From assembly GCA_937975765.1 (NCBI GenBank), contig CALJUR010000007.1, positions 1 to 28,011 of the forward strand: DNA of 28,011 nucleotides, read 5' to 3'. This document shows, piece after piece, positions 6,561 through 13,171 of the stretch. Below the pieces are notes generated by a model that did no database searches, was not told the origin of the DNA, and saw nothing but the letters and a program-made list of their open reading frames with translations. This DNA is from an uncultured Myxococcales bacterium. GTDB lineage: Bacteria > Myxococcota_A > UBA9042 > DTJE01. How positions within the stretch are numbered: position 1 is the first letter of the stretch; every line of letters starts with the position of its first letter. The translations under genes and the position numbers were made by a program.

Positions 6561-6786
6561 GGTGACGAACGTCTCGGCACACGGGTTCTGGCTGCTGCTG
6601 GACGGGCGGGAACTGTTCGTGTCGTTCGAGGATTTCCCCTGGTTCCGCGATGCGACCATCCGGCAATTGACGAACGTGGAACGCCTGGGCGCGGACGGGC
6701 TGCGCTGGCCCGACCTGGACGTCGACCTGCACGTGGATTCCATCCTGCATCCCGAGAACTACCCGCGCGTCGCCAAGGCCGGGTAA
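6520..6786 (+). CDS. DUF2442 family protein
   Basis: An 88-residue protein matching DUF2442: VEVTNVSAHGFWLLLDGREL, FVSFEDFPWFRDATI, then the conserved WPDLDVDLHVDSILHPE and a YPRVAK end. DUF2442 proteins are small folds commonly encoded next to DUF4160 and are presumed to be its partner. The ATG at 6520 has GGGAG 7 nt upstream and lies inside the DUF4160 gene. An in-frame GTG at 6562, just past the DUF4160 stop, would still keep the core domain and is a possible alternative start. Confidence 0.85.
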   Translation: MKSATRGKGASRVEVTNVSAHGFWLLLDGRELFVSFEDFPWFRDATIRQLTNVERLGADGLRWPDLDVDLHVDSILHPENYPRVAKAG

Positions 6787-6810
6787 GGCCATACAGCGAA
6801 AAGGGTCCGA

Positions 6811-6840
6811 GGAGGCGGGGGACGGGGCCCCCGCCCTACA
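6811..6840 (+). repeat. Dispersed palindromic GC repeat, copy 4
   Basis: Identical to copy 1 over 30 bases. It begins 24 nt after the DUF2442 stop codon. The following flank (GGCAGCGCCGACGATTGTCG, 6846-6865) resembles the flank after copy 1 (GGCTGTGCCAACGATCGTCA), so at least two types of flank exist. Confidence 0.85.
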
Positions 6841-6876
6841 AAGGGCTGGCAGCGCCGACGATTGTCGCGGATTCGA

Positions 6877-6906
6877 GGAGGCGGGGGGCAGGGCCCCCGC
6901 CCTACA
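6877..6906 (+). repeat. Dispersed palindromic GC repeat, copy 5
   Basis: It differs from copy 4 only in the loop (GCAGGG instead of ACGGGG) and begins exactly 66 bp after it. The hairpin arms are preserved, so the variation is confined to the loop. Confidence 0.85.
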
Positions 6907-6913
6907 AAGCCGA

Positions 6914-6993
6914 GCGAGTCACGGACGTGACGAAGAACGTGGAACGCGGGGGGGTGGGGACGGTAGGACCCTGCGAATCACGGACGTGACGAA
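6914..6993. repeat. Pair of 21-bp direct repeats with an internal palindrome
   Basis: Positions 6914-6934 and 6973-6993 match except for one base. Each centres on TCACG-GA-CGTGA, an inverted repeat with a two-base centre that looks like a protein-binding site. A related sequence follows the copy at 6145. It lies in the gap between the convergent DUF2442 and adenosine deaminase genes, so it more likely belongs to the repeat element than to a promoter. Confidence 0.55.
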
Positions 6994-7033
6994 AGACGCG
7001 GGGCGCGGGAAGGCGGGGCGGGAAGGGCAGGGG

Positions 7034-8302
7034 CTACGGGTTCGGTTCGTCGTCGGCGTGCCAGAAGCCGCCGGGGGGCATGTGCTCCTTTTCGACCTGG
7101 TCGTAGAAATCGATGATCTTGCGCACGTAGTTGCGCTTTTCCACGTACGTGCCCGGGTAGAACGACCTTTTGAACCCGTAGATGATGATGTTGCGCAGTT
7201 CGCGCGACTTCAGCCCGAAGTGCTGCACAGCCAGTCCGATCTCCTTCGACACCGTCGTGTTCGACACCAGCCGGTTGTCCGTGCACAGCGTCGTCGACAG
7301 CCGCGCGTCCCGCATCTTCCGGAACGCGTGCTTTTCCAGCGTGCCGATCTTCGGGTTCGTCTGCAGGTTGCTGGTCAGGCACACCTCGATGGTGATGCGC
7401 CGGTCCGCGATGTACTCGGCCAGCCGCCGCACGTACCCCTCCTTGTCCGCGATGGAGGGCGCGTTGATCATCGACGGCGACAGCAGGTAGTAGCCGTGCC
7501 CGATGCGGTCCGTGTGCAGGTCCGTGATCGCCTGGAAGATCGACTCGGCGCCGTAGGCCTCGCCCGCGTGCACCGTCTTCTTCAGGAAGTTCTTGTGCGC
7601 GAACTCGTAGGCCGCGCGGTGGTCTTCCGCCGGGTAGCCCTTTTCCCGCCCCGCCAGGTCGAACCCCGTGATCGGCACGCCGTGGCGTTCCCGGATCGCC
7701 ACCGCCGCCTGCGCCAGTTCCAGCGAGGCCAGCCCGAAGATCTCGGGTTCCGGCGTGTACGGGTGCACCCGGAACCAGTCGCGGTAGTACGACGACATCT
7801 GCCGGTTGAAGTACCGCAGCGCGCACAGCGTGATCGCGTACACGAATTCCGGTTCCGCCGGCCGCCCCGCCTGCACGTTCACCTTGCGGTTCGCCTTCTT
7901 CGTGGCCCGCGCCAGCCCGCGGTTGACGGCCTTCAGCACGTCCGCCATGTCCATCCGGTCGTTGCAGTGCAACTGCGGCGCGAACCGCACCTCGAAGTAC
8001 CGGACGCCTTCCGCGTAGTTGTCCTCGGCCAGTTCGTAGGCCGCGCGCTCCAGCGATTCCGGGTCCTGAAGCACCGCGCAGGTGTAGTTGAAGCCCGCCA
8101 GGTATTCGACCAGGTTCGCGTACCGGTCCTTGAAGACCCGTTCCCGCATCCCCGATTCGGTCTGCGACGGCAGGTCCACGCCGCGCTCCTTCGCCATCTC
8201 GATCAGCGACGGCAGGCGCAGGGACCCGTCCAGGTGCACGTGCAGGTCGGTCTTGGGAAGGGCGCGGATCAGCGTGTCGGATACGCGGTACATGTCATTC
8301 AT
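7034..8302 (-). CDS. Adenosine deaminase family protein
   Basis: A 422-residue metal-dependent deaminase that should convert adenosine (or a related adenine compound) to the inosine form. All expected ligands are visible: H21 and H23 in DLHVHLDGS, H245 with catalytic E248 in HAGE, H269 in RIGHGYYL, and D342 in TLCTDNRLVS. N343 replaces the second Asp of classical enzymes, as in many actinobacterial-type ADAs. It is longer than the usual 330-350 residues because of an insertion around 131-190 and a C-terminal tail ending HMPPGGFWHADDEPNP. It overlaps the upstream AAA+ gene by 8 nt (ATGAATGA). A second ATG at 8293 sits better relative to the AAGGA ribosome site and may be the true start. No purine salvage genes are adjacent. 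Its tight coupling to an ATPase suggests a specialised role. Confidence 0.85.
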   Translation of the reverse strand: MNDMYRVSDTLIRALPKTDLHVHLDGSLRLPSLIEMAKERGVDLPSQTESGMRERVFKDRYANLVEYLAGFNYTCAVLQDPESLERAAYELAEDNYAEGVRYFEVRFAPQLHCNDRMDMADVLKAVNRGLARATKKANRKVNVQAGRPAEPEFVYAITLCALRYFNRQMSSYYRDWFRVHPYTPEPEIFGLASLELAQAAVAIRERHGVPITGFDLAGREKGYPAEDHRAAYEFAHKNFLKKTVHAGEAYGAESIFQAITDLHTDRIGHGYYLLSPSMINAPSIADKEGYVRRLAEYIADRRITIEVCLTSNLQTNPKIGTLEKHAFRKMRDARLSTTLCTDNRLVSNTTVSKEIGLAVQHFGLKSRELRNIIIYGFKRSFYPGTYVEKRNYVRKIIDFYDQVEKEHMPPGGFWHADDEPNP

Positions 8303-10397
8303 CCTTCTTCAGCCCGCGGAACAGTTTGCCGGCGTGCCGGCACTCGGACTCGGCGGCCGCCACCAGGTGGTCCATCCCGATGGGGCGGCCGTCGCGTGCC
8401 GCGCGGTAGGCGGCGCGCAGGATCGCGTTCTTGATGTTGCCGCCGGACAGTTCGAACGAGTCGCCGACCAGGTCCCAGTCGATGTCCGGATCGACGGGGC
8501 ACTCCCGCGGGATCAGCGACTTCCAGATCTTCGTGCGGTGCCGCTTGTCGGGGAACGGGAACCGGATCTTGAACTGGATGCGGCGCTCGAACGCCTTGTC
8601 CATGTTCTTTTCCAGGTTCGTCGTCAGGATCGAGATGCCGTCGAACCGCTCGATCTCCTGCAGCAGCAGGTTGATTTCCATGTTGGAGAACCGGTCCACC
8701 GACGTGTCGACCTTGACGCGCGACGTGAACAGCGCGTCGGCCTCGTCGAACAGCAGGATGCTGTTGTTGGCGCGCGCCGTCTGGAAGATCCGCTCGATGT
8801 TCTTCTCGGTCTCGCCGATGTACTTGGACATCACGCGCGGGATGCTGATCTGGTACAGGTTCTGGCCCAGCATCTCGGCCATGATCTCGGCGCACAGCGT
8901 CTTGCCGGTGCCCGGGTCGCCCACGAACAGGCAGCACAGGCCGCGCCCGGTCGGCATGCGCTTCCCGAAGCCCCAGCGCGTCAGGATGAAGGTGCGGTGC
9001 GTGGCGGCGTCGATCACCTCGCGTACCATCTTCATCTCTTCCTCGGGCAGGATCAGGTCGTTCAGCGTCAGCCGAACCTTGCGCTTGCGGGCGTACTCCT
9101 CCATGTCGGCGCGGACCTGCGCCCAGGCGCCCGACGTCAGGTCGTCCTGGGACAGCGCCCTGGCACCCCGCGCGCCGGCCAGTTGCCGCGCCACGGCGAC
9201 CGCGTTCGCGATCTGGCCGCCGGTGAACTCGAAGGTTTGCGCCAGGCCCGGCAGGTCCGCGTCGCCGGCCAGGCGGTCCTTGTCGAGGTGCAGGTTCCAC
9301 AGGCGTTCGCGACGGGCCACGTCCGGCGCGTCGAATTCGACCTGGTACGCGACGTGCCGCTCGACCGACGGGTCCAGTTGCCGGGTGTCGGAACTGCACA
9401 GGATCGTGACCCCGGGATGGCGGTCGATGCGGGCGAACAGCGTCGGCATGCGGGGGTTGCGCTGGCCCAGCAGTGCCTCGCAGCCGTCGAAGACCAGGAC
9501 GGCGCGGCGCATCGTCGCTTCCTGGAAGATCGCGTCGACCAGGTCGTCCGGCAGCGGTTCCATGCTGGCCATGCGGGACGAGTCCACGGTGATCAGCGGG
9601 CGGCTCTCCGAGGCGGCCAGGGCCTCGGCCAGAAGGGACTTGCCGGTGCCGGAGGGACCCCCGAAGCCGAAGGTCACGCCGGGACCGCCGGGGGTCGCGC
9701 GCCGCAGCACGGGGCCCGCCAGCGTGGCGACCCGCTGCACGACCGTGTCGTCCAGCACGACCCGGTCCAGCGGGCACGCGGGGTGGTCCAGCCGGCAGAA
9801 CGGCGCGATGGTCCGGTCCAGGTGGTCGTGCCCCAGCAGGAACGACACCACGCGGTCGGGCAGCCGGACCTCGTTGGCCAGCAGCGACTCGGACCCCGAT
9901 TCGCGCGGCAGCGACATGTGGATCAGCCGGGCGTCCAGGAGCGGCGATCCGGGCAGGAACCGGTCGCGAAGGCGCATGCGGTCCACGCGGGAATCGCGCA
10001 GCATCGCCAGCAGGAAGTCCACGTCCGGGTAGTCCAGCAGGACGTTGTCCTTGTACCGGGCGATGCGCTTGCGGAAGGACGAGTCCAGGCTGGGCGCCAG
10101 CGCCAGGTACAGGATCGCCACGTCGGTCTCGTCCAGCGCCCAGGACCGGGCCAGCGAGTCGAACGGCGGGTCGATGCCCGCGGCCACCAGCGCCTTCCGG
10201 GAGGACTCCAGGTGCGACGCGGAGTCTTCCAGGGTGCGCTGGAACGCCTCGATGTCCACGTCCTCGGGCGGGCTCCACGCCTGGGCCGTGCGCAGGTCCA
10301 CCAGGGCTTCCGCCCAGTGGCAGACGGCGTCCAGGTGCAGCAGCAGGGACTCGCGTCCGGCCGGCTTCGACGGGGGGTGGGCGGATGCACGCGACAT
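8295..10397 (-). CDS. Tandem AAA+ ATPase coupled to adenosine deaminase
   Basis: A 700-residue cytosolic protein with an N-terminal helical region (1-205) and two AAA+ modules. Module 1 has Walker A GGPSGTGKS (246-254), but its Walker B reads LVFDGCEAL (D304-G305), so the catalytic glutamate is missing. Module 2 is complete: Walker A GDPGTGKT (493-500), Walker B LLFDEADAL (D551-E552), sensor-1 N594, an arginine pair in FERRIQF (R605-R606), and sensor-2 region GGNIKNAI. The pattern suits a ring-forming remodelling ATPase in which module 1 binds and module 2 hydrolyses ATP. Related ATPases occur with extracellular contractile injection systems, but no such genes are here. It overlaps the deaminase gene. 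The ATG at 10397 lacks a ribosome site, and the promoter at 10404-10432 implies a leaderless mRNA. Confidence 0.85.
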   Translation of the reverse strand: MSRASAHPPSKPAGRESLLLHLDAVCHWAEALVDLRTAQAWSPPEDVDIEAFQRTLEDSASHLESSRKALVAAGIDPPFDSLARSWALDETDVAILYLALAPSLDSSFRKRIARYKDNVLLDYPDVDFLLAMLRDSRVDRMRLRDRFLPGSPLLDARLIHMSLPRESGSESLLANEVRLPDRVVSFLLGHDHLDRTIAPFCRLDHPACPLDRVVLDDTVVQRVATLAGPVLRRATPGGPGVTFGFGGPSGTGKSLLAEALAASESRPLITVDSSRMASMEPLPDDLVDAIFQEATMRRAVLVFDGCEALLGQRNPRMPTLFARIDRHPGVTILCSSDTRQLDPSVERHVAYQVEFDAPDVARRERLWNLHLDKDRLAGDADLPGLAQTFEFTGGQIANAVAVARQLAGARGARALSQDDLTSGAWAQVRADMEEYARKRKVRLTLNDLILPEEEMKMVREVIDAATHRTFILTRWGFGKRMPTGRGLCCLFVGDPGTGKTLCAEIMAEMLGQNLYQISIPRVMSKYIGETEKNIERIFQTARANNSILLFDEADALFTSRVKVDTSVDRFSNMEINLLLQEIERFDGISILTTNLEKNMDKAFERRIQFKIRFPFPDKRHRTKIWKSLIPRECPVDPDIDWDLVGDSFELSGGNIKNAILRAAYRAARDGRPIGMDHLVAAAESECRHAGKLFRGLKKDE

Positions 10398-10403
10398 GGC
10401 AGC

Positions 10404-10432
10404 ACGCTAGCGCGGGGCCGCGCCTGCGTCAA
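10404..10432 (-). promoter_or_regulatory. Promoter of the ATPase-deaminase operon, probably leaderless
   Basis: On the minus strand TTGACG (10432-10427), a 17-nt spacer and TAGCGT (10409-10404) put the expected transcription start at about 10397. That is the first base of the ATPase ATG. The lack of any Shine-Dalgarno sequence before that ATG supports a leaderless transcript. Confidence 0.5.
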
Positions 10433-10477
10433 GGACGCGAAGCCGCCGGGCCGGTGTCGCGGGCCCGGGGAAACAGG

Positions 10478-10483
10478 TACAAT
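10478..10483 (+). promoter_or_regulatory. Candidate -10 element of the peptidase-cohesin operon
   Basis: TACAAT matches the -10 consensus at five of six positions. It would start transcription near 10490, about 22 nt before the GTG at 10512. The matching -35 position (10455-10460, TGTCGC) is weak. The divergent ATPase promoter lies about 50 bp away. Confidence 0.4.
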
Positions 10484-10511
10484 CCGGCCCGGATTCCTCC
10501 GGGAGGTGCCG

Positions 10512-12482
10512 GTGAGGTCGGGATTCTTGGCGGCATGCATGGCGGCCTTGCTGGTGGTGCTGGCGGCCGGGTCAGGCGCCCGTGCGGACGTTCCGGGACC
10601 GGCGGACCGGGCGGCGCTGCGGGGGGCCCTGGACCGGCTGGACGCCCGGGTGGCGGAACGGGGGCGGGATGCCCTGGGGTCGGCCCGCGACTTCAAGGCC
10701 CGGCTGCGGGCGGCGGGCCTGGCGGCGGCATCGGCCGGGCAGGTGCGCGTCGTGCACGTGGACGGCGACGTGGCGATCGACCCGGACGCGCAACGCATCG
10801 ACGCCACGCTGCGCCTGACCGTGCGGTTCCTCAAGTCCGGCACCAACGCCTTCCAGTTGCTGGCCTTCCTGCCCATCCTGGCCATCGAGAACGCCGACGG
10901 CACGGCCGCCACGTGGTCGTCGGACCAGGTCCAGGGCTACCCGGTGGCGCGCGTGGACGTCGCGGACTACCCCGAGGCCGGCGGCACGCGCGATTTCACC
11001 GTGCACGTCGGCGGGGTGCCGGACTGCTCGATGTCCGGGCCGATCTCGGTGAACCTGTGCGCCTGGGGCAGCGTCATCTACGTGGCGGGCGACATGTTCG
11101 TGCCGGGCGCGGTCGGCGACGATTTCTCCACCGCGGACCTGCGCGTGACGCTGCCGGCGGGGTACGTGCTGGCGGCGACCGGGATCACGACGTCGGTGAC
11201 GCCCGGCGCGGACGGGACCGAGGTCCACCACGTCGAACAGCCCTTCCCGACCGATTCCCGATCGTTCGGCATCGCCCGGTACGAGGAGGCGCGGATCCCC
11301 TGGGGCGACGCCTTCACCCGCACCTTCACGAAGGGCGACGACGCGAAGGTGCGGGCCGGCGTGCCCGAGGTCCTGGCGGACATGAAGTCGATCCTCCAGT
11401 ACTATTCGGACCGCTTCGGCGCCTTCCTGTTCCCGAAGATGGAGGCCTGCCAGGTGACCAACGACGCCGGGGCAGCGTTCGGCTGGCCGGCGCTGCTGTG
11501 GATCCCCGACGGGATGTTCCGGCACGGCGGCAGTTCGCGCACGGCGCTGTTCGCGCACGAACTGGGGCACCAGTGGTTCCCGGACATGGTGAAGAACGAC
11601 GACGCCTGGGCGGCCTGGCTGTCGGAGGGGTTCGCCGAGTACATGTCCACCGAGTACATGGGGACGGTGCTGGGCGCGGACTACCCGGCCGCGGTCTACA
11701 ACGGGTATGGCGAGATCTACATGTACTTCATCGACGACGCGGCGGACTACGGCCTGTCGTCGATGGAATCGGCGTGGGTGTCCGACTCGTGGGTGTACCA
11801 GATCGTCACGTACTACAAGGGCGCCATCACCTGCCACATCCTGGAGAAGGTCGTCGGCACCGACGCCTGGAACCGGGCCCTGAAGGCGATGCACGACGAC
11901 CTGGCGGGCCGCGAGGACTACTACGACACGCGAGGGCTGCAGGAGTACCTGGAGGCGGCGTCCGGGATGGACCTGGAGGACGTCTTCATGAACTGGGTCT
12001 ACCGGAAGGGCTACCCGACCTGCACGGTGGACGTGGCGCGACAGGTGTCCCAGGAGGGCTCGCCGCAGGCGGTGGTGCGCGTGCGGCAGGTGTCCAGCAA
12101 CGCGAACAACCGGTTCCGGATGACGGTGAAGCTGGGGCTGGTGACCGACGAGGGCGAGACGATCCAGGCCGTGCGGATCGACCAGGAGGACCAGTCCTTC
12201 ACATTCGACCTGCCGGGACGGCTGGTGCGCGTGCGCTTCGACCCGGACCGGGACTTCCTGAAGAGGGTCGAGGCGGGGCTGCCGGGCGACATGGACCTGT
12301 CGGGCGAGATCGACGGGATCGACCTGCTGTACGCCGCGTGGGCGCAAGGCGGCGTGCTGTACGGGCAGTCCGACAACTTCCTGTCGTCCGTGGACTTCGA
12401 CCGCAACGCGATGGTGGACGACGCCGACCTGGCGGTGGTGACGGACGGATTCGGCAGCACGGCCGGGGGAGGTGCGCGATGA
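10512..12482 (+). CDS. Secreted M1-type (gluzincin) metallopeptidase with C-terminal dockerin-like domain
   Basis: A 656-residue exported zinc peptidase. A signal peptide (LAACMAALLVVLAAG, likely cleaved after ARA about residue 25) is followed by a beta-rich N-terminal region. The catalytic domain has HELGH at 349-353 and the third zinc ligand E372 in SEGFAEY, with the exact 18-residue spacing of the M1/gluzincin class. The aminopeptidase motif GxMEN is not evident, the equivalent area reading FGWPALLW, so endopeptidase or altered specificity is possible. The C-terminus (about 592-650) has two EF-hand-like dockerin repeats: GDMDLSGEIDGIDLL and VDFDRNAMVDDADLAVV. The GTG start has GGGAGG 5 nt upstream. 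The stop overlaps the ATG of a cohesin-domain lipoprotein, which suggests that the pair forms an anchored complex on the cell surface. Confidence 0.88.
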   Translation: MRSGFLAACMAALLVVLAAGSGARADVPGPADRAALRGALDRLDARVAERGRDALGSARDFKARLRAAGLAAASAGQVRVVHVDGDVAIDPDAQRIDATLRLTVRFLKSGTNAFQLLAFLPILAIENADGTAATWSSDQVQGYPVARVDVADYPEAGGTRDFTVHVGGVPDCSMSGPISVNLCAWGSVIYVAGDMFVPGAVGDDFSTADLRVTLPAGYVLAATGITTSVTPGADGTEVHHVEQPFPTDSRSFGIARYEEARIPWGDAFTRTFTKGDDAKVRAGVPEVLADMKSILQYYSDRFGAFLFPKMEACQVTNDAGAAFGWPALLWIPDGMFRHGGSSRTALFAHELGHQWFPDMVKNDDAWAAWLSEGFAEYMSTEYMGTVLGADYPAAVYNGYGEIYMYFIDDAADYGLSSMESAWVSDSWVYQIVTYYKGAITCHILEKVVGTDAWNRALKAMHDDLAGREDYYDTRGLQEYLEAASGMDLEDVFMNWVYRKGYPTCTVDVARQVSQEGSPQAVVRVRQVSSNANNRFRMTVKLGLVTDEGETIQAVRIDQEDQSFTFDLPGRLVRVRFDPDRDFLKRVEAGLPGDMDLSGEIDGIDLLYAAWAQGGVLYGQSDNFLSSVDFDRNAMVDDADLAVVTDGFGSTAGGGAR

Positions 12483-13147
12483 GGCGGGCCGCGCGGATAC
12501 TGTGGCTGGCGGCGGTGCTGGCGCTGCTGCCGGCGGCGATGGCGGGATGCGGGACGAAGTCCCTGTGCGCGACGGACCCGGGCACGACGGCCGACGTCGC
12601 GGCGCCCGACGTTCCGGGGGCGGACGCGGACGACGGGGCGCCCCCGGGGGACGGCGTCCAGGCGGACGTCCCGGTCGAGGCGACGGGGGACGACGTCGCG
12701 CACGACACGGTCCAGCCGGCGTCGTACGTGCCGGCGCGGTCCTTCCGGTTCCGGGGGGCGGGCCGCGAGGGCCAGGCGTTCAAGGTCGAGGTGGTGGCGC
12801 GGGACTTCGACGCGGTGTTCGGGCTGGCGCTGCGCGTCGAGTGGGACCCGGCCTCGCTGGCGCTGGTGTCGGCGACGCCCCAGGCGATCTTCGGGGCGGA
12901 GGCCGACGGCGCGGGCGTGTACCGGGCGGCCGAGGTGCGCCCGGGATCGCTGGCCCTCGGGCTGGCGCACCTGTACTACCTGGCGAACGAGCCGCTGGAG
13001 GGGGACGTGGTGGTGGCGACGCTGCTGCTGGAACCCCTGGACGGCCGGCCCGCGGACCTGGCGTTCTTCGCGCCCCGCTGCCTGGTCCTGGACGGCGACC
13101 GGTCGCCGATCGAGGCGTCCTACCTTCCCGCGATCCTGAATCCCTGA
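12479..13147 (+). CDS. Lipoprotein with cohesin-like domain (probable anchor for the upstream peptidase)
   Basis: A 222-residue type II lipoprotein. The signal peptide ends in the lipobox MAGC, with lipidated C24. A low-complexity Asp/Ala/Pro linker covers about 30-80. The remainder (about 96-218) has the layout of a cohesin domain: GREGQAFKVEVVARD, the FGLALRVEWDPASLALVSATP segment (strand, turn, strand), then SLALGLAHLYYLANEPLEG and VVVATLLLEPL. Cohesins bind dockerins, and the gene just upstream encodes a peptidase with a dockerin-like C-terminus. The two genes overlap by four bases (ATGA), with GGAGG 6 nt before the start. I infer that this protein holds the peptidase at the outer membrane. 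The cohesin call rests on pattern only and needs a profile or structure check. Confidence 0.75.
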   Translation: MRRAARILWLAAVLALLPAAMAGCGTKSLCATDPGTTADVAAPDVPGADADDGAPPGDGVQADVPVEATGDDVAHDTVQPASYVPARSFRFRGAGREGQAFKVEVVARDFDAVFGLALRVEWDPASLALVSATPQAIFGAEADGAGVYRAAEVRPGSLALGLAHLYYLANEPLEGDVVVATLLLEPLDGRPADLAFFAPRCLVLDGDRSPIEASYLPAILNP

Positions 13148-13157
13148 GGCGCCGACG

Positions 13158-13171
13158 GCCCCGCGCGGGGC
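13158..13171. terminator. GC palindrome between convergent genes
   Basis: GCCCCGCGCGGGGC is a perfect 14-bp palindrome (5-bp stem, 4-base loop). It sits exactly in the 23-bp gap between the cohesin gene and the convergent kinase gene, and its last base touches the kinase stop codon. It may act as a two-way transcription end. There is no T-run, so confidence is limited. Confidence 0.4.

Noticed and set aside
7034..10397. Calling the ATPase-deaminase pair RADAR outright
   Set aside because: Both proteins are far smaller than RdrA and RdrB, and the ATPase is a tandem AAA+ of another type. Only the gene arrangement is similar.
8295..10397. Part of a contractile injection system
   Set aside because: Similar AAA+ ATPases occur in such clusters, but no tube, sheath, baseplate or spike genes are present in the window.
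8088..10511. N-terminal extension of the peptidase across the ATPase gene
   Set aside because: This is the antisense of a well-supported ATPase gene. The GTG at 10512 has a ribosome site and a signal peptide directly after it.
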